From assembly GCA_943913905.1 (NCBI GenBank), contig CALTZZ010000001.1, positions 1 through 64,000 of the forward strand: a DNA stretch of 64,000 nucleotides, in the 5' to 3' direction. The position numbers and the translations under genes were made by a program. Under the pieces are notes generated by a model that saw only the letters and a program-made list of their open reading frames with translations, did not search any database and had not been told where the DNA came from. This document shows, one piece after another, positions 27,342-35,903 of this stretch. Position 1 is the first letter of the stretch. Each line of letters opens with the position of its first letter. Origin of the DNA: an uncultured Dermabacteraceae bacterium. GTDB taxonomy: Bacteria > Actinomycetota > Actinomycetes > Actinomycetales > Dermabacteraceae.

Positions 27342-28379
27342 ATGCAGCCGCTTCCCCTTCTCGCTTTTGTGGTGCCCTGTTACAACTCGGCGGAGTACGT
27401 ACACCGAGCTTTGGACTCCATTATCAACGGAACTGGCCCTGAATTCCTTGACCACATTGAAATCATCGTCGTCAACGACGGCTCTACCGACGACACTGCA
27501 ACAATCGTTCGCGGCTACATCGAACAGCACCCGGAGATCGTCACCCTGGTCAGCCAAGCAAATGGCGGGCACGGCGCAGCGGTCATGGCTGGAATCCACG
27601 CAGCAAGCGCTCTCTACGTCAAAGTTCTTGACTCCGACGACCGCTTAGATCCGTCGGCCCTCACCGAATTGCTGCAGTCCATCGAGGCATTCCCGGCGGA
27701 TGCCCAGCCAGACGTTCTCATCACCGATTACGTGTACGACAACGCCAGCTTCACCCGTAACCGCCGCATTCACTACCGTGGTTTCGTTCCCGCCCGCCGC
27801 ACCTGCACCTGGGAGCAGGTATCCCGACCCCGCACCGGTCGATACTTCCTGATGCACGCGCTGACGTACAAACGTGCGGTGCTCATCGAAAGCGGCCTCG
27901 AACTGCCACGGCACACGTTTTACGTGGACAACCTCTACGCTTCTGTCCCTCTGCGCCACACGCGAACCCTGCACTACATCCCGGTGCCGCTGTACATGTA
28001 CTTCATTGGCCGCGACGATCAATCGGTCAACGAAAAGGTCATGATCAAGCGGATCGACCAGCAGCTCCGAGTCAACCGACTCATGATCGATGAACTCGAC
28101 GTGAGCGACGTGTCGTCCCGCGGCCTCTCGCGCTACCTCCTGCACTACCTCACGATCATCACGAGCGTTTCTCTCACCTTCTGCTTCCTCGCCAACACCG
28201 AGGAAGCCCGGCATAAGGGCCGGGACCTCCTCGCCTACCTCAAAGACAACAACCCTCGCGGCTACCGGGCCTACCGCCGCTCCCCCATGAACCTTGCACT
28301 CAGTGTTCGCGGCCCGGGCAGCCACCGATTCATCCGCACCACCTATCGTGTTGTGCGGAAACGGTTCGGTTTCAACTAG
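27342..28379 (+). CDS. Family 2 glycosyltransferase
   Basis: This is a GT-A fold enzyme of 345 residues that probably adds a sugar to an envelope polysaccharide or teichoic acid. LAFVVPCYNSAEYVHRAL starts the fold, IIVVNDGSTDDT binds the nucleotide sugar, and VLDSDDRLDP is the DxD-type metal site. A conserved DYVYDNASF and a C-terminal region with LPRHTFYVDNLYA follow. There is no TM segment until a moderately hydrophobic stretch near 265-285. Upstream, 195 bp separate it from the divergent LacI gene. A single gene like this is common for serotype-type glycan loci, but no others are visible here. Confidence 0.88.
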   Translation: MQPLPLLAFVVPCYNSAEYVHRALDSIINGTGPEFLDHIEIIVVNDGSTDDTATIVRGYIEQHPEIVTLVSQANGGHGAAVMAGIHAASALYVKVLDSDDRLDPSALTELLQSIEAFPADAQPDVLITDYVYDNASFTRNRRIHYRGFVPARRTCTWEQVSRPRTGRYFLMHALTYKRAVLIESGLELPRHTFYVDNLYASVPLRHTRTLHYIPVPLYMYFIGRDDQSVNEKVMIKRIDQQLRVNRLMIDELDVSDVSSRGLSRYLLHYLTIITSVSLTFCFLANTEEARHKGRDLLAYLKDNNPRGYRAYRRSPMNLALSVRGPGSHRFIRTTYRVVRKRFGFN

Positions 28380-28466
28380 CCGATACTGCTCACACTTTGC
28401 AGATTCGATGCATTACTGTGTTTCTCCAGTAGTGCGCACGGGAGTACGGTGTAAGGATCTCATCCC

Positions 28467-28506
28467 CCATTAAGGGCCTGTTCACCTTATTTAGGATCTG
28501 TTCACC
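28467..28506 (+). repeat. Imperfect 20-bp tandem duplication of the symporter leader
   Basis: Two 20-bp units lie just before the ATG at 28507, at 28467-28486 and 28487-28506. Both carry CTGTTCACC (28478-28486 and 28498-28506) behind an AGG stretch. About 15 of 20 positions agree when aligned by eye. The downstream copy supplies the AGGA ribosome-binding site. Confidence 0.55.
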
Positions 28507-30204
28507 ATGACAACGCTTCGCATCGACGCATCGTGGGTCGATTTCGCGCTCGTGGCTTTGTACTTCCTCTTCGTCCTCGGAGTGGGCTGGTACGCCAAGC
28601 GCGGTGTTTCCAACTCGATTGAATTCTTCCTCTCGGGCCGTTCACTCCCCGCGTGGGTTACGGGCCTCGCGTTCATTTCCGCGAACCTAGGCGCCGTCGA
28701 AATTATGGGAATGAGCGCCACGGGCGCCCAGTACGGCTTCCCGACCATGCACTACTTCTGGGTGGGCGCTGTTCCCGCGATGCTGTTCCTTGGCGTCGTG
28801 ATGATGCCGTTTTACTACGGCTCGAAGGTGCGCAGTGTTCCGGAGTTCATGCGCATGCGTTTCGGTACTGGCGCTCACTTGGTGAACGCGCTGAGCTTCG
28901 CTCTCGCGCAGCTCCTTATTGCTGGCGTGAACCTCTTCCTTCTGGGCACGATTGTGAACCGTCTTCTGGGCTGGCCCATGTGGGTGGCCCTCATCGTTGC
29001 TGCGGCGATCGTTCTGAGCTACATCACGCTCGGTGGTTTGAGCGCCGCGATCTACAACGAGGTTCTGCAGTTCTTCGTGATCGTGGCGGCGCTGCTGCCG
29101 CTCACCCTCATTGGTCTGCACCGTGTTGGCGGGTGGAGCGGCCTGAAGGAGAAGGTCACGAACGACGGCATGCTGGGTGCCTCGCAGCTTCACACTTGGC
29201 CGGGCCAGCAGCTCTCGGGCTTTGAATCGCCCCTGGTTTCTGCGATCGGCATCGTGTTTGGCCTGGGCTTCGTGCTGAGCTTCGGCTACTGGACCACGAA
29301 CTTCGTGGAGGTGCAGCGTGCGATGGCGTCGAAGTCGATCACGGCAGCGCGTATGACTCCGATCATCGGTGCGTTCCCGAAGATGTTCATCCCGTTCATC
29401 GTGATCGTGCCTGGCATGATCGCCGCGGTGCTCGTGGGTGACCTCACCGAATACAAGCAGTTGAGCACGGCTGGCAACGCCGAGGCGGCAGGCGCCATGG
29501 GCATCACCTACAACGACGCCCTGCTCCTCCTGATGCGCGATGTGCTCCCCACGGGCCTGCTCGGCATCGCTATCGCTGGTCTTCTCGCAGCGTTTATGGC
29601 CGGCATGGCGGCGAACATTTCCGCCTTCAACACGGTTATTTCGTACGACATTTGGCAGCAGTACATCGTCAAGGGCAAGGAAGACGGCTACTACCTGAAG
29701 GTGGGCCGTGTGGCCACGGTTGCCGCGTCCATCATCGCGATCTTCACGGCGCTTATCGCCGGGAACTTCTCGAACCTTATGGACTACCTGCAGACACTGT
29801 TCGGGTTCTTCAACGCCCCGCTGTTTGCCACGTTCATCCTCGGCATGTTCTGGAAGCGGATGACCCCGACCGCAGGCTGGTCTGGCCTCGTGGCAGGCAC
29901 GCTGGCGGCCGTGACCCTGTGGACGTCGTCGGAGTTCTTCGCCCTCTTCACTCTACCCGGCCAGGGCCTCGCATTCCTCGCGGCAGCCACCGCGTTCGTG
30001 GTGGACATCGTGGTCTCGGTCGTCGTCACCCTCGTGACGAAGCCGAAGCCGGAGCATGAACTGCGCGGCCTCGTGTATTCGGAAACCCCGAAGACCGAGC
30101 TCGTGGACCCCGAAGAGAAGGACATGCCGTTCTGGCGCCGCCCCGTTCCGATGGCGGCCATCGGCTTGGTTCTCGTGATCGCACTCAACGTGATCTTCGC
30201 GTAA
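28507..30204 (+). CDS. Sodium:solute symporter (SSS/SGLT family)
   Basis: This importer of 565 residues has about fourteen membrane segments. The SSS landmarks are FFLSGRSLPAWVTGLAFISANLGAVE in segments 1-2, with the unwound helix, and GYWTTNFVEVQRAMASKS around 260. AGLLAAFMAGMAANISAFNTV around 360 and the Na2-site region (helix 8) agree with the SGLT-like branch. A glucose/galactose or related polyol is a reasonable guess, not certain. The last 60 residues are a cytosolic linker and a final helix. It is followed after 10 bp by a small membrane protein that is probably its partner. A tandem duplication marks its leader. Confidence 0.9.
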   Translation: MTTLRIDASWVDFALVALYFLFVLGVGWYAKRGVSNSIEFFLSGRSLPAWVTGLAFISANLGAVEIMGMSATGAQYGFPTMHYFWVGAVPAMLFLGVVMMPFYYGSKVRSVPEFMRMRFGTGAHLVNALSFALAQLLIAGVNLFLLGTIVNRLLGWPMWVALIVAAAIVLSYITLGGLSAAIYNEVLQFFVIVAALLPLTLIGLHRVGGWSGLKEKVTNDGMLGASQLHTWPGQQLSGFESPLVSAIGIVFGLGFVLSFGYWTTNFVEVQRAMASKSITAARMTPIIGAFPKMFIPFIVIVPGMIAAVLVGDLTEYKQLSTAGNAEAAGAMGITYNDALLLLMRDVLPTGLLGIAIAGLLAAFMAGMAANISAFNTVISYDIWQQYIVKGKEDGYYLKVGRVATVAASIIAIFTALIAGNFSNLMDYLQTLFGFFNAPLFATFILGMFWKRMTPTAGWSGLVAGTLAAVTLWTSSEFFALFTLPGQGLAFLAAATAFVVDIVVSVVVTLVTKPKPEHELRGLVYSETPKTELVDPEEKDMPFWRRPVPMAAIGLVLVIALNVIFA

Positions 30205-30214
30205 GGAGCACACC

Positions 30215-30556
30215 GTGAATAACCCCGTAAATCCCGCAGATCAAGACCCGGCGATCCAAGCCACTGGCGTTGACTCCGACGCACACGTGGAAACCGCTGG
30301 CGCGTTCGACATCCGCATGTTCATTGGCCTGCTCATCGGCATCTACGGTGCCGTCCTGCTCGTCCTCGGCATGTTCTTCTTCGACGCCACGACGGCACAG
30401 AAGACCGACGGCATGAACGCAAACCTCTGGTCCGGAATCGCCATGCTCGCCTTCGCTATCGCTATGGCCATGTGGGCGAAACTTGACCCGATCCGCATGG
30501 TTGTTCGTGACAACGAGCCGGGAGCCGAAGAACCGAAAGACATCGCCGCGCTCTAA
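30215..30556 (+). CDS. Small two-TM membrane protein, partner of the symporter
   Basis: The protein has 113 residues with a polar N-terminus, two membrane helices (about 34-53 and 72-87) and a charged C-terminus. It starts at GTG 30215 with AAGGAG at 30203-30208. The 10-bp spacing puts it in one operon with the symporter; similar small proteins recur beside SSS genes in actinobacteria. No known motif was seen. It could be an accessory or stability subunit. A hairpin at 30577 ends the operon. Confidence 0.75.
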   Translation: MNNPVNPADQDPAIQATGVDSDAHVETAGAFDIRMFIGLLIGIYGAVLLVLGMFFFDATTAQKTDGMNANLWSGIAMLAFAIAMAMWAKLDPIRMVVRDNEPGAEEPKDIAAL

Positions 30557-30576
30557 CAGCTCGGCACACACGAGCG

Positions 30577-30620
30577 ACGGCCCGGAGGGGTGGCTAAGTG
30601 CCGCTCCCCGGGCCGTTTCG
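30577..30620 (+). terminator. Intrinsic terminator of the symporter operon
   Basis: ACGGCCCGG (30577-30585) pairs with CCGGGCCGT (30608-30616) around a GC-rich loop, followed by TTCGT. Confidence 0.75.
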
Positions 30621-30662
30621 TATGTGCCCTGGGCCGAGGAATGCCGGGGAGTCCGTCGGTGC

Positions 30663-31088
30663 CTAAGCTCCGGGGAACCCCTGGAACATGTTCATGCTGA
30701 TGAAGCAGAAGACCCCGATCGCGATGAGCCCGCCGACGCTCTGGGTGACGGTGCGCATGGTCAACGGCGGTTTCACCATGTGCCCGTTTGCTGGTGCCAC
30801 GCATGATTCCGGGTTGTTCAAGTCGTAGAACACGGTGACTTCTGCGCCGGATCGGTCTTCGAGGCCGACGTCTGGGTGTTGAGCAACCGTGCGAATTGCC
30901 CCACCGTACTGGGTTGTGAATTCAACGGTTTCTTCGCGCCAGGAGCGGGAACCTTTGCTGTTCGAACGGGTCACGAGGGGAGAGCTCACTACCCTGCCAT
31001 GTGCCTCACTGGCACTGCGGATGAAGATGTTGCCGCGTATGAAGGTCCGGAGTGGGCGTACGAGGGGCCAGAGGAGGCCTGCCGCCAT
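30663..31088 (-). CDS. DUF3592-domain membrane protein
   Basis: The protein has 141 residues. The core EETVEFTTQYGGAIRT..QHPDVGLEDRSGAEVTVFYDLNNPESC is the DUF3592 domain. It is flanked by a weak N-terminal hydrophobic stretch (LLWPLVRPLRTFI) and a clear C-terminal helix (SVGGLIAIGVFCFISMNMF). DUF3592 proteins usually have a TM at each end, so the N-terminus may be shortened by a frame change; upstream in-frame codons reach a stop at 31137 without another start. The function is unknown. Confidence 0.65.
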   Translation of the reverse strand: MAAGLLWPLVRPLRTFIRGNIFIRSASEAHGRVVSSPLVTRSNSKGSRSWREETVEFTTQYGGAIRTVAQHPDVGLEDRSGAEVTVFYDLNNPESCVAPANGHMVKPPLTMRTVTQSVGGLIAIGVFCFISMNMFQGFPGA

Positions 31089-31303
31089 AAGGCTGGCACG
31101 AGGAAGAACATAGGCGACATACTGAAGCTGACGGGGCTAATAACCGGGGCGGAGCTCATGGGCACCAACCTAGTCGAACTCACAGCAGGTGTGGGGCTTG
31201 AGGGGAATGCAGGACTACCCATTGCGGAGCACCCGAAGCTTCCAGCACCCGCCGCTTATCGGCGCCAGTGGATTTCGCCTTGCTCCGAGGCCGCTACGAA
31301 CCG

Positions 31304-31498
31304 CTAGCAGCAGCGCCCTTCGGGGGACGTGTCTTGTTTGCGGTATTTTTCGCGCCAGAATTCTTTTTCGGTAAGTGGCTCGTGCTGGCAGCCGGTGATG
31401 CGATGGTGCGTCAGGTATTTGTCGTACGCGTCTGAACCAAGAACACCGCGCGCGAAGCGTTGTACTTCGCGCGCGATGTCCACGATGGTGTCTCTCAT
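31304..31498 (-). CDS. ybdD: YbdD/YjiX-family small protein
   Basis: The protein has 64 residues. It has the family's YDKYLTHHRITGCQHEPLTEKEFW middle and a C-terminal pair of cysteines (GRCC). Proteins of this family are encoded directly after cstA/btsT-type genes and are thought to help the pyruvate or peptide transporter or its regulation. The gene starts 15 bp after the cstA stop, with AAGG between, so the two form one operon. The stop is TAG at 31304-31306. Confidence 0.9.
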   Translation of the reverse strand: MRDTIVDIAREVQRFARGVLGSDAYDKYLTHHRITGCQHEPLTEKEFWREKYRKQDTSPEGRCC

Positions 31499-31513
31499 GC
31501 GGGAGAACTTACC

Positions 31514-33775
31514 TTAGTGATGGGTTCCCGAGAAGTCTTTCTCGGGGTGGTGTTTGAGCCACTCGTCCCACTGTGCCTGAAGGTCCTTTTCGGGCTTCGA
31601 GGCGAGCATGCCGTCGGGCGCGAAGTACTCGGACTCGATGTGGGGTTCTTCGGTGTCGATGATGTTTGTGCCTTGCAGCGCCTGGATGGTGCGCCACACG
31701 GCCACGAGCATCACGATGATGGCACACACCACGAACAGGATCGAGAGCGACCCTTGCACGGCGGTGTTGAACACAACGGCCTTCATGTCTTCGAGCGGCA
31801 TGCCGCCGATGGATTCACCGGCGTCCACTGCGTTCTTGAACTTCATGTGATTTGCCCAGTAGCCGATCTTCGGGTTGCTGGAGAAGATCTTGAGGTACGA
31901 ACCGTAGATCGTGATGGCTGCCGTGAATACGAGCGGCACCACGATGATGAGGAGCGTGCCCCTGCGGCCCTTGCGGGCGAAGATAACGAGGCAGACCGCG
32001 AGCGCGACGGCGGCGAGCAGCTGGTTGGCGATGCCGAACAGCGGGAACAGAGTGTTGATGCCGCCGAGTGGGTCGTTGACACCCATGACGAGGATCGATC
32101 CCCAGCCGAGGACCATGACGGCGGTGGTGATCCAGGCACCGATCTTCCACGAGGGGTCGCGGAACTTCGAGTACACGCCGCCGAGGGCGTCGGAGAGCAT
32201 GAAGCGGGCCACGCGGGTGCCGGCGTCTACGGAGGTGAGGATGAAGAGCGCTTCGAACATGATCGCGAAGTGGTACCAGAACGCCATCATGCCTTCGCCC
32301 GGGATGAGCCCGTGCATGATGTTGGCGAGGCCGACGGCGAGTGTGGGGGCACCACCGGTGCGGGACACGATCGAGTGTTCGCCCACCTGGCGAGCCGTTT
32401 CCGACAGGGTCTCTGGGGTGACGTTGACGCCCGTGAGTCCGAGGCTGTTGACGAAGGCTGCAGCGCCTTCGACCGTGCCTTGGGTAGCGGTGGATGCGGA
32501 GTTCATGGCGAAGTAGATGCCCTGGTCGATCGTGACTGCGGCAACGAGCGCCATGATCGCCACGAACGATTCCATGAGCATGCCGCCGTAACCGATCATG
32601 CGCGTCTGGCCTTCTTTTTCCACGAGCTTCGGCGTGGTACCGGAGGAAATCATGGCGTGGAAGCCGGAGAGTGCACCACAGGCAATCGTCACGAACAGGA
32701 ACGGGAAGAGGTGCCCGGAGAATACGGGACCATCGCCGTTGCTGGCGAAGACGGAGACCGGCGGTGCGGTGACGACGGGCTGCACGATGACGATCGCGAT
32801 GGCGAGCATCGCGATAACGCCCACCTTCATGAAGGTGGAGAGGTAGTCGCGGGGTGCGAGGAGTAGCCACACGGGGAGCACTGCGGCGATGAACCCGTAG
32901 GCGATAACGAGGATAGCGAGGAGCGGGCGGTCGAGGTGGAAGATCTGGCCCCAGTCGCTTTCGGCTACCCAACGGCCGGAGATGATGGCGAAGAGCAGGA
33001 GTGCCACGCCAATGGCGGATACTTCCATAACCTTGCCGGGACGCAGGTAGCGGAGGTAGATGCCCATGAAGATGGCGATCGGGATGGTGAGGCCAACGGA
33101 GTAGACGCCCCAGGTGGATTCGCCGAGGGAGTTCACCACGACCATGGCGAGGATCGCGACGATGATGAGCATGATGGAGAGGGTCGCGACGAAGGCGGCG
33201 ATACCGCCCACGACACCGAGTTCGTCGCGTGCGATCTTGCCGAGGGAGCGGCCGCGGCGGCGCATGGAGACGAAGAGGACCAGGTAGTCCTGGACGGCGC
33301 CGGCGAGGATCACGCCAACGATGATCCAGATCGTTCCGGGCAGGTAGCCCATCTGGGCGGCCAGGATGGGGCCGACGAGCGGGCCAGCGCCAGCGATGGC
33401 GGCGAAGTGGTGGCCGTAGAGGATGCGGCGGTCTGTGGGGACGAAGTCTTGACCGTCGTAGGAGTATTCGGCGGGGGTGGCCCGGCGGTTATTGGGCTTG
33501 ACCAGCTTGTCTTCGATGTATTTGGCGTAGAAGCGGTAGCCGATGAGGTAGCTCGATACGGCGGCGAACACGAACCAGAGGGCGTTGACGTTTTCGCCGC
33601 GCATGATGGCGACCATGAACCAGCCGATTCCGCCGAGGAGCGCGAGGATCACCCATATGCCGATCTTGAGCGGGGTCCACCGTTGGCTTTCTCTTCGGTC
33701 CGCTTCGGTGATGTCTACGGGGGGATGCGGGTCATTCTGTGAGTGTGCCGCGGGAGTCGGGGACACCGAGCTCAT
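31514..33775 (-). CDS. cstA: Carbon starvation protein A, pyruvate/peptide transporter
   Basis: This is a large proton-coupled importer (753 residues) with about eighteen membrane segments. Recognisable blocks are YGHHFAAIAGAGPLVGPILAAQMGYLPG at about 115, ARDELGVVGGIAAFV at 175, and TIACGALSGFHAMISSGTTPKLVEKE near 370. GEGMMAFWYHFAIMFEALFILTSVDAGTRVARFML lies near 480. The last 55 residues are hydrophilic. It takes up pyruvate in E. coli and peptides have also been proposed. The ATG at 33775 follows AAAGGAG at an ideal distance. A 24-bp dyad at 33857 is a candidate regulator site. ybdD is co-transcribed downstream. Confidence 0.95.
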   Translation of the reverse strand: MSSVSPTPAAHSQNDPHPPVDITEADRRESQRWTPLKIGIWVILALLGGIGWFMVAIMRGENVNALWFVFAAVSSYLIGYRFYAKYIEDKLVKPNNRRATPAEYSYDGQDFVPTDRRILYGHHFAAIAGAGPLVGPILAAQMGYLPGTIWIIVGVILAGAVQDYLVLFVSMRRRGRSLGKIARDELGVVGGIAAFVATLSIMLIIVAILAMVVVNSLGESTWGVYSVGLTIPIAIFMGIYLRYLRPGKVMEVSAIGVALLLFAIISGRWVAESDWGQIFHLDRPLLAILVIAYGFIAAVLPVWLLLAPRDYLSTFMKVGVIAMLAIAIVIVQPVVTAPPVSVFASNGDGPVFSGHLFPFLFVTIACGALSGFHAMISSGTTPKLVEKEGQTRMIGYGGMLMESFVAIMALVAAVTIDQGIYFAMNSASTATQGTVEGAAAFVNSLGLTGVNVTPETLSETARQVGEHSIVSRTGGAPTLAVGLANIMHGLIPGEGMMAFWYHFAIMFEALFILTSVDAGTRVARFMLSDALGGVYSKFRDPSWKIGAWITTAVMVLGWGSILVMGVNDPLGGINTLFPLFGIANQLLAAVALAVCLVIFARKGRRGTLLIIVVPLVFTAAITIYGSYLKIFSSNPKIGYWANHMKFKNAVDAGESIGGMPLEDMKAVVFNTAVQGSLSILFVVCAIIVMLVAVWRTIQALQGTNIIDTEEPHIESEYFAPDGMLASKPEKDLQAQWDEWLKHHPEKDFSGTHH

Positions 33776-33856
33776 ACGAATCTTCTCCTTTGGAATCCAA
33801 GGGTCGTAGCGGACGAGTCTGAAAAATCAGTGAACAGACACCGCAAGAATAGGCAG

Positions 33857-33880
33857 AGTGACCTAGATCCTACGGTCACT
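33857..33880 (-). promoter_or_regulatory. 24-bp dyad upstream of cstA
   Basis: AGTGACC (33857-33863) and GGTCACT (33874-33880) are perfect 7-bp inverted repeats with a 10-nt spacer, about 90 bp upstream of the cstA start. The spacing is not CRP-like (14 nt between GTGA and TCAC). A regulator site is likely; the protein is unknown. Confidence 0.5.
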
Positions 33881-33983
33881 AAGTCCCGGGACTACTCGCG
33901 AGTCAGGGGTATAGAACCAAGTGTTATCTAGATCACCACCGTTAGGGTGGATTTACGCCTGGCTCCCCGCGTTGACTGGGCGC

Positions 33984-34796
33984 ATGTCTGGCTATTCCGC
34001 TCCCCTGGCGACCGCCTCCGTCGGCGGCCCTCCCGCTGTTTCATTCGCACTTCTCGGGGCCGACGGCACCGTGGATGCAGCCCGCGCCGAACACCGAGCA
34101 ATGTACGCAGCAAGCACGATCAAGCTGCACGTCATGTGCGCGGTACTTGAGGGCATCGATTCCGGGGAGTTCGCGAGCGACCAGGTTCTCGCGGCGACCC
34201 GCATGTTCACGGGCACCGACGGCGAACCCTTCACGCTCGAGGGCAATCACCTGGACCACTCGTTTCCCGCCGACGGCACGAGCGTGACCGTTGCTCAGCT
34301 CCTTCACGCCATGATCGCGCGTTCGAGCAACGAGGCCACGAACATGCTCATGCAGCTCGTGGGTTTTGAGGCCATTGCACGGCAATGCCAACGTCTGGGG
34401 CTCGAGGAAACCCGAATTAAGCGCATGATTGGAGATGCGGCCGCGATTGATCAGGGCCTCACGAATGAGACCAGCGCGCTCGATTTGGCGCGTACGATGC
34501 ATGCGCTCGTGCGCGGCCACCTGGCATCAGAGGCGTCCACGTCGCTCGCAGTGCAGGCACTCTCGGCGCAGACCATCCCCGTGATCGCAACTGCGCTTCG
34601 TGACACCGTGACGTGGGGGTCGAAGTCGGGCGAGGTTCCGGGGATTCGGCACGACGTCGCCTTCGTCGGCGCTCCCCACAGCCCGGACGGATTCCGCACT
34701 CTCGCCGTCACGACCTCGGGCTTTAATGATGAAGCGGCGGCGAATGAGGCTATTGCCGCGCTCACCGCCGCTCTACTCCCAGACGTGACTGGCTAA
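33984..34796 (+). CDS. Beta-lactamase-fold serine hydrolase (class A-like)
   Basis: The 270-residue protein (from ATG 33984) has the serine-penicillin-binding fold. The catalytic tetrad STIK lies at 44-47, an SSN motif at 114-116, and KSG at 214-216. An NETSALDLA omega-loop region is present. There is no signal peptide, so it is either cytoplasmic or exported by an unusual route. It may be a peptidase or esterase rather than a beta-lactamase, and its position beside the NlpC/P60 and epimerase genes suggests murein-peptide metabolism. A GTG at 33921 is possible but adds residues with no match. Its TAA overlaps the NlpC/P60 stop on the other strand. Confidence 0.8.
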   Translation: MSGYSAPLATASVGGPPAVSFALLGADGTVDAARAEHRAMYAASTIKLHVMCAVLEGIDSGEFASDQVLAATRMFTGTDGEPFTLEGNHLDHSFPADGTSVTVAQLLHAMIARSSNEATNMLMQLVGFEAIARQCQRLGLEETRIKRMIGDAAAIDQGLTNETSALDLARTMHALVRGHLASEASTSLAVQALSAQTIPVIATALRDTVTWGSKSGEVPGIRHDVAFVGAPHSPDGFRTLAVTTSGFNDEAAANEAIAALTAALLPDVTG

Positions 34797-35893
34797 GCGA
34801 TCACGCGGACGGCGCCCGCATACTCGTCGTTCGGGTCCGCCGCCTCGAGAGCGATGACCTCGACGCTGCGTGAGGAGTTCGGGGCGTGCATGATCTTCCC
34901 ATCGCCCACGTACACGCCCACGTGGCGGATCGAGCTTCCACCTGGTTCCGTCGCGAAGAACACGAGGTCACCGCGCTTCAAGTCATCTCGTTCCACGAAC
35001 GGCAAATCAGAGTGGTTGAGCTGATCTCCCGCATCGCGTGCGATGTGAACGCCGTGGTGGCGGAAGATCGAATAGGTGAAACCGGAGCAGTCGAACCCGT
35101 ACGCGCTCATTCCCGCCCACAGGTAGCGCAGGCCCAGGAATCGTTCGCCCGTCTCAATCACCTGCTCGATGGTCGCGGGTGGCAGCGATTCGCCCTGGTT
35201 AAGCACGCGTGCATCTGCGCTCGGCACGAAGCCAACCTCGCCGGTGGGAAGCGCGACCTTGAGCGCCTTGCCCGTTTCGCCGAGCACGGGCAGTTCCGTG
35301 TTGAAAGAAGCGTTGGTGATCGGATGCTTGCCCGACGGCGTTGTGGCAACCGTGGCTTTGAGTGCCGTGATCGTCGCGATCGGGCTGCTCTCCACGAGTG
35401 ACGCGAACTCGTCGTTGCGCACCACGTGCCCCGCGGGAACCCATCCCGGGTAGCCGCGCTTATCGCGCGGGGTGGGTTGCTGCGGTACCACGATCTTTGC
35501 CCACCCGTCGCGCACCTCATCCACGATCACGCGCGCGCCCAGTAGCGACTGCGATTCGAGGTTTCCGATCAGCCAGTCGCGTGACTCCGTGGTCGCCATG
35601 TTCGCGTTCCATTGATCGGGGACCGACGGCGTGGCCACGCACGGGGCGTCAACCGTGGGCCTGTGGATTTTCGGCTCTACCCACATTGTTGAGGTGATCA
35701 CGGAGGTGAAGGCCTCGTCGCCGGCCTTCGGTTCTACCGCTTTCCCGGCACGGTCGGGCCCACCGGCGGTGGGGGCCGCGGTTTTTGCCGCATTGGCGGT
35801 TCCTGCCGTCGCGATTCCGGCAATCGCGGTGAGACCGCCTGCGATTGCTGCTCGGCGGCTGATAGGGCCAGTGACATACGTGTGCTGATCCAT
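34793..35893 (-). CDS. Secreted NlpC/P60 peptidase with SH3-like domains
   Basis: It hydrolyses gamma-D-glutamyl-diamino acid bonds in peptidoglycan peptides. The signal is Tat-like (SRRAAIAGGLTAIAG, cleavage about residue 36). An N-terminal domain resembling bacterial SH3 repeats follows to residue 240. The NlpC/P60 domain has catalytic Cys269 in DCSGF, His324 in HVGVYVG and His336 in MHAP. The domain order matches Bacillus YkfC. The start is ATG 35893, with AAGGAG upstream. It is 10 bp after the epimerase gene, with which and the DUF819 gene it forms an operon for muropeptide salvage. Confidence 0.92.
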   Translation of the reverse strand: MDQHTYVTGPISRRAAIAGGLTAIAGIATAGTANAAKTAAPTAGGPDRAGKAVEPKAGDEAFTSVITSTMWVEPKIHRPTVDAPCVATPSVPDQWNANMATTESRDWLIGNLESQSLLGARVIVDEVRDGWAKIVVPQQPTPRDKRGYPGWVPAGHVVRNDEFASLVESSPIATITALKATVATTPSGKHPITNASFNTELPVLGETGKALKVALPTGEVGFVPSADARVLNQGESLPPATIEQVIETGERFLGLRYLWAGMSAYGFDCSGFTYSIFRHHGVHIARDAGDQLNHSDLPFVERDDLKRGDLVFFATEPGGSSIRHVGVYVGDGKIMHAPNSSRSVEVIALEAADPNDEYAGAVRVIA

Positions 35894-35903
35894 GGAGAAC
35901 TCC

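Noticed and set aside
31460..32866. A 468-residue His/Glu/Gly-rich protein on the plus strand
   Set aside because: It lies wholly antisense to cstA and has the composition typical of a shadow frame in high-G+C DNA.
33857..33880. CRP-type site upstream of cstA
   Set aside because: GTGA and TCAC are 14 nt apart, not the 6 nt expected for CRP.
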